Source: Phanerodontia chrysosporium
Lineage: Eukaryota; Basidiomycota; Agaricomycetes; Polyporales; Phanerochaetaceae
Direction of reading: 5' to 3'
Length of the DNA stretch: 64,000 bases
Assembly: GCA_001910725.1 (NCBI GenBank)
Contig: MJGA01000001.1
Coordinates: forward strand, 434,001 to 498,000
Made by a program: the position numbers and the translations under genes. A model generated the notes under the pieces. It searched no databases. It was not told where the DNA came from and worked only from the letters and a program-made list of their open reading frames with translations. Of this stretch, positions 9,841-21,501 are shown one piece after another (the stretch's first letter is position 1; every line of letters starts with the position of its first letter).

Positions 9841-11570
9841 ATGTACATGTATAATGCCGTACAGGACGCCTTAGACGACGTGCGTGCCCGACTATCCGAG
9901 GCATCTGCTCCGCACTCACCGCACACAGCTTGCCTCACTCCGCTCCTCAACAGCGCGGCAAGGCCGAGCACTGGACACTCTTGAACGCATTCTCGCGGAC
10001 ATTTGTGTACCGAAGGACGCAAAGTCCGCCGCCGCCCTGCAGACCTTCGTTTCCCTGCAGGACACCTTTCAATGCAATGGTCAGTGGCGGCGTTGGTGTG
10101 GCGCAGACGCAAGGCATATGACTGACCATATTTCACCTCCAGTCCCGTCCAGGATGCTTCCCTGGATCGCGGACCGGTCGCTGCGTCTAGATGCGCTTTC
10201 GAACAAGGGCTCGGTTTCTCGTGCGTGCCACGCCTCTGTCCACATCGTTCAGCCTAACTCGCCCCCTGCAGAGGACCACGCACCTGAAGCCGCAACGCTC
10301 GCCGCGCAGCTCGTCCAGGCGCTCATGATTCTGCAGGGCATCATCCTCAACCACGCGTCCAGCAAGCAGTACTGCGGCCGCCGCTCTGCGCTCGAGGTGC
10401 GCCGCTCGCGCGGTCTTACGTCATGGCCAAGCTGCTGATCCCGCACATAGATCCTCGTCGACCTTTTGCTCGTCTCACGACATGTCGCCGCCGTGCCCGC
10501 GAAGTCCGAAGACGAAGGCCAGCGCAAGAGCGCGCCGCCCGTGACGCTTGCATCAGCCGTGCTGGACACGCTGTTGTGCATCATGGTCGACTCTTCACCC
10601 GCGATCCGCGCGTTCGAGGACGCGGGCGGTGTGCGCGCCGTCGTGCGCATCCTGAAGCGTGCGGGCACGCCACGGGAGACGCGGTAAGCCGTCTGTCGCG
10701 CTTTGCAAGCTGCTTTGAGGCTGAGCGCTTTGCAGCATGAAGTGTCTCGAGTTCCTGTATTTCTATCTATTAGACGAGAACGCCACGGAGACACAAAGTG
10801 ACGATACCTACGTACCAACTGCCCCCAATTCGCCCACTAGTCGCGGACACACCCGCGACGCACTCTCCATGTCGCAGCTGAGCGACTCCTCTGTTGGGTC
10901 TGATTTCTCGGCCTTCTCGGTCAATTCGACATCGACGACCGCCACGACAGCCTCGGGGACATCCCGCAAGTCTTCCAGGGCCGACTTGACAGAGCCCCTC
11001 ACTCCTTCGCCGCCCATCCGCCCAGGTCATCGAAAGGCGCTTTCCCGGGACATGTCCGGCGGCATAACGCGTCCCCTCGCCCTGCTGCGCAAGGACCTGG
11101 ACTTCGTGCCGCAAACTCCGGCCGGCAAGGGCGCTGTGCCCGAGCTGAAGACGCCGCGCCCGCCGCTGCGCCTGCGGCAGGCGACGAGCGCAGACGCGGC
11201 CGTTGCGCCGGGCGAGGGCGAGTGGAAGACACCGCGCCGCGGCCCGCCGCGCATGACGAGCCTCGGCGAGGCCCCTGCCGACCCGAGCACGCCCGGGCGC
11301 ACGAGAGGCCACCGTCGCGCGCAGACCATCGATACTGCCATCGAGACGTCGAAGGCACGCTCGATGCCCACGTCGCCGCGCTCGCCGACGTCTGAACGTG
11401 AGGCGGGTGCACTCTTTGCTGCGGCCGTGGAGGCGAATGGGTCGGGGCAGGCGCGTCGTCCCGGCGTGCGGACGATGGAGGAGAAGAAGGCGCTCTTGGG
11501 CAGCATGATGGGCAACGTCGATACCCTCGTCGAAGGTGTGAGGAAGGCGGGGATCTGGGGGCTTGGCTAG
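9841..11570 (+). CDS. Cdc14-type septation initiation network (SIN) component
   Basis: Exons are 9841-9879, 9929-10079, 10143-10220, 10272-10396, 10451-10683 and 10736-11570, giving up to 486 residues (a second in-frame ATG at 9847 is also possible). This is the S. pombe Cdc14 family, the partner of the Sid1 kinase in cytokinesis, not the Cdc14 phosphatase. Conserved blocks are VQDALDDLASLR, LERILADICVPKDAK, LQTFVSLQDTFQCNVPSR, AATLAAQLVQALMILQG, ILVDLLLVSRH, SAVLDTLLCIMVDS, KCLEFLYFYLLDE and the C-terminal NVDTLVEGVRKAGIWGLG. Between the last two lies about 200 residues of Ser/Thr/Pro-rich sequence absent from the 240-residue yeast protein; it holds many SP/TP sites that could be phosphorylated (inference). 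Confidence 0.9.
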
Positions 11571-12745
11571 GTCCCCGTACGTTCTGTAATTGAGTATGTT
11601 TCCTTTTCTCCTGGTCTGTTGGACTTTCCGCCGTCGATACCCCCTTCGCACTGCCCTGCTCGCTGTTATACCCCATCTTCCTGTATCTAAACGGACACAC
11701 ACCTCGTTGTTCTCCCCAGTCGTCTCCTCGCATCGCTATCTATTCCACCGTCGCCCTCGCCTCTGTGCTCATCTCTTGTTCCTCCTGTTGACTTTCCGTA
11801 TGGACATTATGCGTACCTTCTATGAGTCGTCCCCGCAAAAAAAGATTGCAACCTAGGTCTTATATCGTGCGCGTCGTGTCTTAGAGCTGCATCACGCGTA
11901 GTCTCGGAAGCGGGTCACCGCGGGCACAAGCCCTGGTCCTGGCACATGATGCATGAGACATCGTGATGCGCTATGTCGGTTTGGGGCGGCGCCGTGAGCT
12001 GGCGGACAGGGACCTGCTTCCATGGACACCCTCTGCTACGATGTCGCGTTGGTGTCGCGCGAAGACGCGTCTGCTGAGCGGGGCAGTGAGAATAGAGTTG
12101 CGACACGTACAGGGTCTTCAGGGTCCTCAGTGTTGATCAATGATCAGCTGATCTAATCATATCTCTTCTGTACTTTCCCACGCCGCCCTGACCCGCCTCT
12201 CGATAGTCTCGGAACTATCTGCACCTCCTACTTCGTGAATTCCCAAGCGGCCTGCCTGCGTGTTTTCTATCGAGCCTGTACGTTAGGCCATCTGGCCGCT
12301 AACACGATGCCTTTGCGCTTTTGACCGGAAACGCGAAGGTGCGATATCCGCTATAAATTTGCAGGCAAGGGACTTCCAGTTGCTATCGCTCACCATTTAG
12401 ACCGTCCCTCCTCAGATACCGTGTGAAGCAGCGCGGCTTCGCAGAGCCCCTTGGAGATTGGGTTCTCGATATACACTGTTCTCTTCGTCGCCCTGAGATG
12501 GTCGGACAATCCATCTTCCGGAAACTATGATGAACTGTCACCTGCGTGCCAAATATCGTACGAATTGCGTGCATGCCTTCCTGTGCATTATTTGGGCAAT
12601 GACGGTCGCGACACAGCGATGTATGCCGTAATGCTCTGGAGGCACAAGGTTCTGTGAGTGTTGGGTAAGTTTCGCTCTGCGGACTGTTATATATACAGGA
12701 CTGCACCTCTGGAGTCCACGCCAACTCGCTTAGAAGTCAACCGCA
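11571..12745. other. intergenic, nothing recognised
   Basis: About 1.2 kb. The first part is T/C-rich and probably the 3' UTR of the Cdc14-like gene. The rest gives no credible exon chain on either strand. Confidence 0.5.
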
Positions 12746-14256
12746 ATGTCTTCGCTTGACGACGCCATGTTCTACACGTGAGCTCATGTGTGCTGCTGTG
12801 TATACTGCACGGCTTACTGATCGTCCCAACAAGCCTCGTGGCTGGCGATGTCGGTGCCGCAGCTATCGGTGAGCCCATTGTTCACATTGCCCAAAACGAG
12901 CTTAATCCATGTTGCTAGCAATCGCGGTTTACGAAGCTGTAATCAACTTTGACAGAGAGATTGCCATGATATGGCAGAGGAAATGGTCGTCGTCGTCGAC
13001 AATTCTTGTCGTCCTGAGACTGACATCCATCCTACAATTGGTGATTCTTTGGGCCAATAATCCTCCTACGGTTAGTCATAACTCAACCATTCCGTGACGT
13101 CTTAGTTGACTCAGACAGATGTTTGTGAACCTGCTCAACAACTGATCAGTATGGGACTGACAACGGCCCAGCTGCGAACCTGTCATAATAATCTCGGAGA
13201 GTGCATACCTTATTAGCTGCTTAGCGATTGACGGTATGTAATCCAAAGTTGTCTCCTTAGTGTCTCTGTCACTAAAGAAGAACCAATGTTTTCTTCTAGT
13301 GTTTGTAGCACTTCGTGTACACGCGATTTCCAACCGCAATTTCTTTCTCTCCGTCTCAAGCTTTGTTCTTCTCTCCGCACCCCGTTCACTGGATATTGTA
13401 GGTCACGGAAGTATTCTGCTCGCGACTCTCGGCTAACATGCATACAGCTTGCTCATGGTGCAAGCAAATTATGCATACAATGGCGCACCCTTCGACAATG
13501 CTTTCAAGTCCCGACGCCTCGTGGACAATACTTGGACAAACGTGAGCCAGTTTGACACGATGAGCTGATATGAGAGCTGAAGAAACACATGCACTAGACG
13601 TGCGTCTTGCCTGTGCATTCCTTGTTTGATCGAAGTTCAGCCAGGTCAAGTCAAACCACTTGGATTTGCCTGCTTTCTGGCTGGCTATATCCTCATTCTG
13701 CTAGTGACATTCCACGTGTCACTCCGGCAGTGGCTTGCGTTTAGACGCTTCAAGCTGCAAACAGCGCTCTGGACCCTCCTGCTTCGGATACGGTGAGTAC
13801 TATTCTGTCGATTCTGCGGCTGCGCGGAGGCTGACCTAGCTTTCCATGCTATCTGTGATGCAAGGTACCATGGAGTTTATGTGCGTCAGCTTATGCTGTT
13901 TATGTCACATCATGAACTATCATTGATTAATATGTCCGTAGCACTGTCGCCGTACTTTGCAAGCATTAGTGTATGATCGTGGCGCAATCTCCCAGGTAGG
14001 GATAATTGCACGGTGATACCAGCAGAGGCGATTTTGCTCATTGTAGCTTGCAGACGGCTTTTACCAATATTTTGGCATGCTTTCAGCATTCTACCTGTCT
14101 CTTGGTATCAATCCATGCGCTTTCCGGGTGTCACAGGCTTTACTAACATGCTCTGCTTTCCAGCCGGCTGTCATTATCTGCCGCTTGATCCTCAGCCTTC
14201 GCCAGCTGCACGATCACGATGCAAGTCTTCATGCGTGTGGACGATTTGAATTATGA
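12746..14256 (+). CDS. DUF6533-type multi-pass membrane protein, copy 1
   Basis: The first exons are clear: 12746-12777, 12834-12868 and 12919-13070. They encode a short N-terminus followed by AIAVYEAVINFDREIAMIWQ and RKWSSSSTILVVLRL, the first transmembrane region and the W/K-rich loop typical of DUF6533 proteins. Later exons include FVALRVHAISNRNFFLSVSS, QPGQVKPLGFACFLAGYIL with LRQWLAFRRFKLQ, and the last exon PAVIICRLILSLRQL ending at 14254-14256. The middle (about 13071-13290) cannot be joined with confidence. The family is expanded in agaricomycetes and usually predicted to have seven membrane spans; its function is unknown. A tandem relative lies 1 kb downstream. Confidence 0.72.
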
Positions 14257-15237
14257 GGGTACGTAGTCTTTCGGCACACGTCGACCTAGGGTAGACGGCG
14301 AGAATGGGAGTCTAGATGGGCTGGAAACGGACTTCTCTCACGGAGTCGAATGTGGCGAATGGCGGTGTCCCGAGACTGCTGTATTGTCCATGGAAGCCTG
14401 ATTTCCGGACAAGCCGTATACATTCATGTATTTATTTCTTGTATAACATGCAAATTTTTGACATCTGTCCATGAGCACCAGTGGCTGATGCGCGCCGACA
14501 GGACAGGGCGAGCGCCTGACGTTGTTGATCCTGCTCTCGTGTGCGCTACGCGTCCCTTCTTCATCGTCTATCCTCACGTGGATGTGAGATACGACTGGTG
14601 TCAAGTCCTCTCCTCGATCTGCCGCGCACTGTGGAGCTAACATAGCGTTACAGCACTCGCAACTGACGAAATCAGGGGAAGAAGCTCTGTGAGCATGAGG
14701 TCCAGTGCCATCTTCAATGACGAGTTGATGACATCGGCTTATCCTCATAATTCAAGGCCAAGACCTGATCAGACCTGACATCGAGACGTCCAGAGGACGT
14801 CCCAGAGTTAGACAGTCAGGGAATCAGGTTCAAATCAAAGCTTGAACGTGATTCCCTTACGGCTCAACAAACATCCAGCAATCATGTGTAGGATTCAAGG
14901 CTTTGCCAGCCTTGTTATGTGGCGCAGCTAATTCTGGGATCACATCGGTTGCCACATGCTATATGCGGCGGCTGGTACGCGGTTGGTGACTTGCACCTGT
15001 CAACTACCATATGGACCGCTGCGCTATCTGGTATGATGGTACAACATAATCGCCCGCGGCCTTGTGTCCGATGAGGATAGGGCCGCATGAGGGAGGGGCG
15101 CGATATGCAGTGTACTTGTCTCTCGTATCGACGACGGGTATAAGAGCTAACATACGTCCCAAGGTCTCTCCCGCTCTCTCCAGCAACCTCTCATACCGTC
15201 GTTCTCGAAGCCGTACCTATACGGCTATCGAATATCA
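14257..15237. other. intergenic, nothing recognised
   Basis: Roughly 980 bp between the two DUF6533 genes. Open frames on both strands at 14338-14748 are antisense to each other and neither looks like a known protein. Confidence 0.5.
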
Positions 15238-16853
15238 ATGAAAGTCCCAACTGAAGGTAGCGCGTACTATGTTCAAGCAATGTACCTAATGTATGTGCAT
15301 ATCTTTCGCTGCTGTCTCCCGACTGACGCGATTACATACCTCGAGGCGTGCAGTCAACTATGCTGCGTGCGTCGCAATCGGTGAGCTCATCGCCTCTGAG
15401 ATATTCTTGGATTGTCTGCAACTGCCTGACGGAACGAAAGCCATTGCGGGCTACGAGTTTATCATGAACATCGCTCGTGAAGTGGACCTGGTATGGAACA
15501 GGAAGTGGACCTTGTCTTCGACGATCCTCGTCGTCCTCAAGGTGACGCTCGCCTTTCAATTGTCATTTCCTTGGATAGGAGGCTCTCTTACAGTGAGTGA
15601 TCGTTGTGGTTGGTGTAGACACCGCTGATCAATATACGCAGATGTCTGTACATCCGTTGTACGCCACGTCCTGCTGTTACTGAACTATCCCTGTAGCTGC
15701 CGCGCTGCTATTAGTGTCACCCAGGTTGCTTGGGTTGTCATGGGCCTTGCTATCGCTTGTACGTATCTGCTCCGCCTGATGGGTCCCTTGTTGTTGCTTC
15801 CGCTAATCCCCAATAGCTTTCGGAGCCCTTCGGGTACACGCCATATCCGGGGCCAATTATCACTTGTCCGGTCCGACTTTGGTATTGATAGCTACACCCA
15901 TGCTGCTCAAAGCGGTACGTGAGAGTCTTCCCCTGTCAGTACTTCGTAATTTTCGAGCGGTGGATATGCTCGCAGGCCATGATCGTTCGATCGGCATACA
16001 GTTACGTGGGGCCGCCTTTCAGCCAATGCGTCCAATACCTTACGCTCAGCGAGCAAGTCTCTCAGCTGTGAGCACGTCACTTCTTACAGCCTTAACGATA
16101 TCTCATCTGGTGATCATTCCGTAGATGTTCGTCTCTACCGCTTATTTTACTCTACGGAAAATCCTGACGTTCGCGTATAGTGCGACGCATAGGCCTCGGT
16201 TGTTTTCTTGCAGGGAACCTCGCCGTGTTGTTGGTAACATGGCGCATGACAGTCCGACAATGGTTGGAGCTCAGACGTCTCAACCAGCGGGCTACCATGA
16301 CAAGCCTTCTTCTGCGAGATGGTAAGCCTGTCTGTGTGTCCCGTGTCCATATCCTGAATCCCTGCATATGAATCCAGGAACCTCGGAGTTTGTGTATGCC
16401 TTCCAGTACTCCTAACTTGTACATTTCTGAGAGGGCAACATCTTTTCAGCTTTGTTACCACCCTACAGGTTATGGCGGCACTCGGAAGTCAGGACTACGC
16501 CGTAAGGGCCCACAATCTGCTCTTGGACTAAGGTGCTAACAGTTCCCTTCAGTTGAAAGTCGCTGTGGTCCAGCAATGCATTACGCCTTTATATCAGGTC
16601 CTGGTGAGCTATGTAATTATTTCCTGGCCAGCTTTCCTTATACATCTCATCATAGTCTGCGACCGTCGTTTGCCGCTTTATCCTCAACTTGCGCCAGCTC
16701 AGCTCGAGCGACGGAACGGCGCAATGGCGTGCAGAAGGCTCGTCGTATGGAGGCGCCTTGGTGTTCCGCGCGATGCGAGGAAGAACAGTCGAAGGGAACG
16801 AACCCGCCGATGGATCAGAATATGCACGGGTTGTTGGAGTTGGAACGGAATAG
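15238..16853 (+). CDS. DUF6533-type multi-pass membrane protein, copy 2
   Basis: The start ATG is at 15238 (MKVPTEGSAYYVQAMYL). Further exons encode VNYAACVAI, then AIAGYEFIMNIAREVDLVWN with RKWTLSSTILVVLK. These correspond exon by exon to copy 1. Next come DVCTSVVRHVLLLLNYPCS with CRAAISVTQVAWVVMGLAIA, then FGALRVHAISGANYHLSG, GCFLAGNLAVLLVTWRMTVR, and a last exon at 16656-16853 (TVVCRFILNLRQL) that ends in a hydrophilic tail and TAG. The matching blocks and intron positions show a tandem duplication. The product is predicted to be an integral membrane protein of unknown role. Internal splice sites are partly uncertain. Confidence 0.72.
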
Positions 16854-17435
16854 CCTCAGTAGCAACGCTAAAGTCGAGCTTGAGCCCCACGTTGCCATGT
16901 GCTCGGAGACTTGAGAGTTATTTATACCTTCATATCTACCCGCAGTCATGTATATAAGTTTGTATCCACGTCGCTAGTGTCTGCCTGAGCGCAGCACTCG
17001 TCTGAGAATGTCCGAAGGCAAGCGTCCACCGAGCGCCTCACGTCGCTGCACGTGCACGCCGCCGTCGCGTGATGCAGCCGCGGGTCTCACCCCGACGATC
17101 ATCAAGTCACCGACCTCGTCGTTCTTCCTCGACGCGCTGCACCATCGCGGGCTGTCGACTCCGAGTCAGATACGAGATACAGGACAGGACCTCGCGATGA
17201 AGACCTATCAGCACATGCACACGCTGCTCACGCCCACCACAGCTTATCTGCTGGCTTCGCTGTGATACCAGCGTCCGGTCCGTGGCGCCAGAGCTCCCCA
17301 TGTGGACGGCGCATATAGTCTGGTCAGGTGGGCCTCCGCTCAGGGCACCCGCCGTGTGCATCTAGGTTAGACCTCATCCACCCGCCGTCGGGGCCCTTCC
17401 ATCCCTCTTTCCCTGCGCTCGTACGGTGGCTGTCG
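16854..17435. other. intergenic, nothing recognised
   Basis: About 580 bp upstream of ATG22. An 85-codon frame at 17008-17265 is present but has no recognisable feature. Confidence 0.45.
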
Positions 17436-19873
17436 ATGTCGCGCATACCCCAGCCTGAGAACCCGGTCCCGGACCACGACGAGCACGGCAAGGACGTGGT
17501 ATTACAGGAGCACGTCGTCCCCGCTGTTGAAGAGCAGGCGCGCGAGGAGCCTATTGTCACGAGAAAGGTGAGTCCCGAGCTCCCAAGGGCGCGTTTGCTC
17601 TGGCGCACTCACGAACTGTGTTGTACAGGAACTGTGGAGCTATTATCGTAAGCAAATCAACTGTGTGAAGACAGGCTGCCGCTTACTTGATACTCAAAGT
17701 GTACTACAACGGTGACAATGTAAGTGCCAAGAGGCATGGCATGATGCTACGGAAGCTAATCCGCGATCCAGGGTGTCGGCCCTCTTGGTACGCGTCCCCA
17801 GCAGGTGTCCAAAGCTGCCGTATTTTGACACCCATGTGCCAGGCTTTTCCATGACACTGTTCCAGTCACTTGCCACCTCGGCGGGTTGGGACCCTGTGAA
17901 GGGCCGAGGCTCGTCCTGCACCGCGGCAGATGCGTCCGGACAGTGTGTCCTTCCCTGGGCAGGCGGCACGAAGTCTGTCAACTCGATCGTGCTCGTTGCG
18001 ACCGGTGTCAGCTTTGCGGTAAGTTTCAGAGAGCCTAATCCCGAAGTCAAGCATTGACGAGAGTGCAGGTCATGGCACTCATGTTTACGACAATCGGCTC
18101 AGCAGCAGACTATGGCCGTTTTGGCCGCTGGCTCTTGCTTGTCGTCACCGTCATCTGCTGGGCGTCGCAGTTTGCGAGCATGTCTCTTACAAGTGCGCTT
18201 CCACTGCTTCACTGGCAGTCTTCTTCGCCGACGCTTCTTCCGCACAGGTCCGGACAGATGGGGTGCAGCTATGGCGCTATACATGGTCGGCTTCATCTCG
18301 TACGGCGCGACCCTCGTATTCTACGCTGCCGCGTTCCCGCGACTCGCAAGAAATACTGCGCACTCGCGCGAACTAAGGCGCAAATACGAGGCAGGCGAGA
18401 TTCCACATGAGGTGTACGAGGTTGAAGAGTCGTTGGAGAAGAACCGGATCAGTAACATTAGCACGGTACGGTGTTTAGCGTCCAGGGTTCGGGATGCTGG
18501 CTGACCTCGGATCGTAGATGCACAGCAACATTGGGTACATCGTCACCCTTTGCCTGAACTTGTCGCTGTTGTTGCCTTCAAAGCCAAAGAACGATCCCAA
18601 GGTCAACAACTACGTGCTTGTGCTGTAAGTAGATTGCTTTATCCTTCTGACCTGTCACTGACCAATATCTCAGTGTCAACGGCTGTAAGCGCGCCCCCAC
18701 GTGATCGCATACTGTAACTTACTGTCATACGCAGACTGGGTCATCGTCGGTATCTGGTGGTGTATGTTTGCTCTCCTCAACATATTCACGTCCACTGACA
18801 CGTTATGACCTAGTCATCTTCCAGCAGCCACGCCCTGGTCCGCCACTTCCCAAGGGTGAACACTACATCACAATCGGCTGGAAGCAGATTTGGTATGCGC
18901 TCAAGCAGTACAAGAAGCTGCCCTACACTTTCATCTACCTCTTCGCTTTCTTCCTTCTTGCGGACGTATGTGTCTTACTCATGTGTCCTGCTAGATACTT
19001 TTGCTGACGCGTGACTGTGCAGGGACTGAACACGACCGGAACGCTCGTGTCAATATGTCAGAATGACAAGTTCTCGTTTTCGTTTCTGCAGAACACGTAC
19101 CTCGGTCTCGCCCAAGCAATCACCTCGACGGCGAGCACACTCGGATTTTGGTATATCCAGAAGTATTGGAAAATCAGCACCAAGAAGATGGTAAGAGTTG
19201 CTGCCGATTGCTCCCGCTTCTGCTCAATAGTCACGCAGTTCGTCGTGACGAACGTTGTCACTATAATGATCCCCCTCTGGGGAATGATTGGACTCTGGAC
19301 GGAAAAGCTCGGGTTCCACAACGTTTGGGAGTTCTGGTGAGTGGCTCTCTTGCACACCTTGGTCAGAAGCTGAGCGTGCGAGTAGGGCATACAACGTCGT
19401 CTTTGGTCTCTTCCAGGCGCCGTACTATGCGTTCTCACAGACAATGATGGCGGAGCTCACGCCGCCAGGGTTTGACAACATGGTTAGCATCCAGTCTACG
19501 TGTGTCGGTCACTCGAAGCTTACCTAAGACAGTTCTTCGGGCTGTTCGGCCTCTCGAATCGTGCGTCGTCGATGATCGGACCGAACGTGATTCAAGCCAT
19601 CATCGACGACACGGGCAACAACTGGAAAGGCTTCCCGTTCCTCTTTGCTATTTGCACGGCCGCAAGCCTCATCATCTGGTTCTGTGCGTTGCTTTGTCAT
19701 TTTCCAGCTGAGAGCTGTGTTGACCTGGATACTAATGCGGCGCAGCGGTCGACGTGACTACTGGAAGGCGGGACGCTGTGGCGTGGGCCGAGAAGAACCG
19801 CCGATACGTTGATACAGGAATCTTTTCCGAGGACGAGTCAGTTGACGACGTGGATGATGCAAAGAAAAAGTAA
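17436..19873 (+). CDS. ATG22: Vacuolar amino-acid effluxer Atg22 (autophagy)
   Basis: Sixteen exons: 17436-17567, 17629-17647, 17700-17719, 17772-17787, 17843-18018, 18069-18192, 18248-18465, 18518-18624, 18674-18684, 18735-18761, 18814-18965, 19023-19190, 19239-19336, 19386-19482, 19533-19683 and 19746-19873; 547 residues. Atg22 is a major-facilitator protein of the vacuole membrane that exports amino acids released by autophagy. Blocks typical of the family are ELWSYYLYYNGDNGVGPLG, NSIVLVATGVSFAVMALMF, GAAMALYMVGFISYGATLV, LPYTFIYLFAFFLLADGLNT, FGLFQAPYYAFSQTMMAELT and FGLFGLSNRASSMIGPNVIQ. The N-terminus is acidic and cytosolic. One exon is only 11 nt. Every phase agrees and no frame break was found. 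Confidence 0.93.
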
Positions 19874-20168
19874 TCTACATCGCTCTTTTTTGTCCCTGTG
19901 AGTTTCAATTGTAGGCATGAATGGATGGTCCATCTCCTTCTTGAGCGAGCGCCACAGCGACCAGGATAGACGCCTGAAGCGGGCCACCCCAGATTAGGTT
20001 CTCGCACTGTCTTTGCTCTTGACCGTGAACACCGCGTCTATATCTTCTTCCAAGGGCCTCTTTATCCCGTGCACTCTTTCTCTACCGTGAAAGACGCGTG
20101 ATTATCAAAGCTGTGAGCAATGTCGCGACTTGAATGTGTCGCGGTTAACCCCTATTTACACACTACAG

Positions 20169-20988
20169 ATGCCTGCGAGCAAGAGCCCAGAGAGTGGGAG
20201 GCGGCTCAACCTCCTCATGATCGCGTACGGTTCTACACTAGACGATCCACTGGACGATAGCCGTTTCTGTGGAATCGATCAGCGGCGTGTCGAAGTGCAG
20301 CTTGCGCCCGTGATGCCACCAGACGCTGCCGCAAGTATGCGCGGCCGCACCGAATGGGCGAACAAACTCGCGCAGCGCATGACGCTCGATCTCAAGCACA
20401 GCCAGCAGTGGCGCTGCGAGTTCTGCGGTGCGTGGTCATGGCAAGAAGGATGGAACCGGGGCTGACATGTATTTACAGACAAGCTTGCACGCGAATCACT
20501 CGTCCAGAACTGCTCATGGCTGAACCTCGACCCGCCCAAGCTTAATATCTACGTACGCATATACCCTTAATCCTCCATTGAAAGCCTATGATAGTGTGTA
20601 CGTAGGTGCACCTCGTGTGCAACACCGTCGAAGGGCCCTGCGCAGCACGTCTCCGCGAGATCGGCGGGCAGTTTGCAGCTCAGGTGGGCGGCCCTCCGAA
20701 CCCGTATGCGAATATGCCAAACAGGTTCGCGTCGCATCACCTCTTCCCCGCCGCCGCCAGCTGCCTGAACTGCGCGGCCGAAGAGACGATCGGCATGGAG
20801 CTCAAGCGCTGCGCGGCGTGCAAGCTCGTGCGGTACTGCAGGTGTGTTGCTCCTTATATGCGCCTGGTCTGGACTTCCAAGCGGAGACTCATGAGGTGTT
20901 TGGAAGTGTGGCATGCCAGAAGGAGGACTGGAGCCGGCATAAGCAAACCTGTAAAGCGGTGAAGGAGGTCAGATGGGTCTGGAAATAA
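20169..20988 (+). CDS. MYND-type zinc finger protein
   Basis: Exons are 20169-20427, 20479-20552, 20606-20841 and 20907-20988, giving 216 residues. The start is the ATG opening MPASKSPESG; no ATG lies upstream in frame. The first half contains the block LDDPLDDSRFCGID and RTEWANKLAQRM shared by basidiomycete relatives. The C-terminus is a MYND finger: CLNCAAEE, then LKRCAACKLVRYCSVACQ, then DWSRHKQTCK, ending in KEVRWVWK. MYND fingers bind proline-rich partners; there is no SET domain, so it is not a methyltransferase. The partner and role are unknown. Confidence 0.85.
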
Positions 20989-21501
20989 CGCAGAGCCAAC
21001 CCGAGACAGACCCTGTCGCCTCTCCGACACGTTATCGATTTCTAGGTACTATACCGATGGCGCGGTCCCATCTTTGCCACTCAGTATAGAACGCCTCTTC
21101 AACTCCATCCGATCCAGCCTCATGGAATGATCCAGCGGGCGTTCCAAGCACGAAGGCCTCACTCCAAGATGCTCTGCGCGTGTCATAGACTCACCGAATA
21201 CTCTCTGCATGCCGTCTATCATGTTGAAGCATCTCATGACTGTACAGCAGTCCAAGTCGCGACGTATGGGCATGGCCATTGCCCGCGGGTTGCAGCGAGA
21301 ATTAGAACTGGTGTTTGCGCGATGCGAATTCAAATGTGCTCCCGCGTCTGACCGGGCCGCTCTATCCCGATGTAGACAGGTGATCGCGTCACCACGAAAG
21401 GCTGAGTAGCACCCTCATACTACAACCGCCGACACTGAAGTATACCTCGTCTGTATCAGATCACCGCCCCAACAATCTCACTACATTACGTTCTAGATTC
21501 A
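20989..21501. other. intergenic, nothing recognised
   Basis: About 510 bp between the MYND and F-box genes. No credible coding sequence was found. Confidence 0.5.

Noticed and set aside
9841..11570. Cdc14 dual-specificity phosphatase
   Set aside because: No HCxxGxxR phosphatase loop is present; the sequence matches the unrelated SIN component that shares the name.
17008..17265. 85-codon frame upstream of ATG22
   Set aside because: No family similarity, no clear context and no splice partner; too short to support alone.
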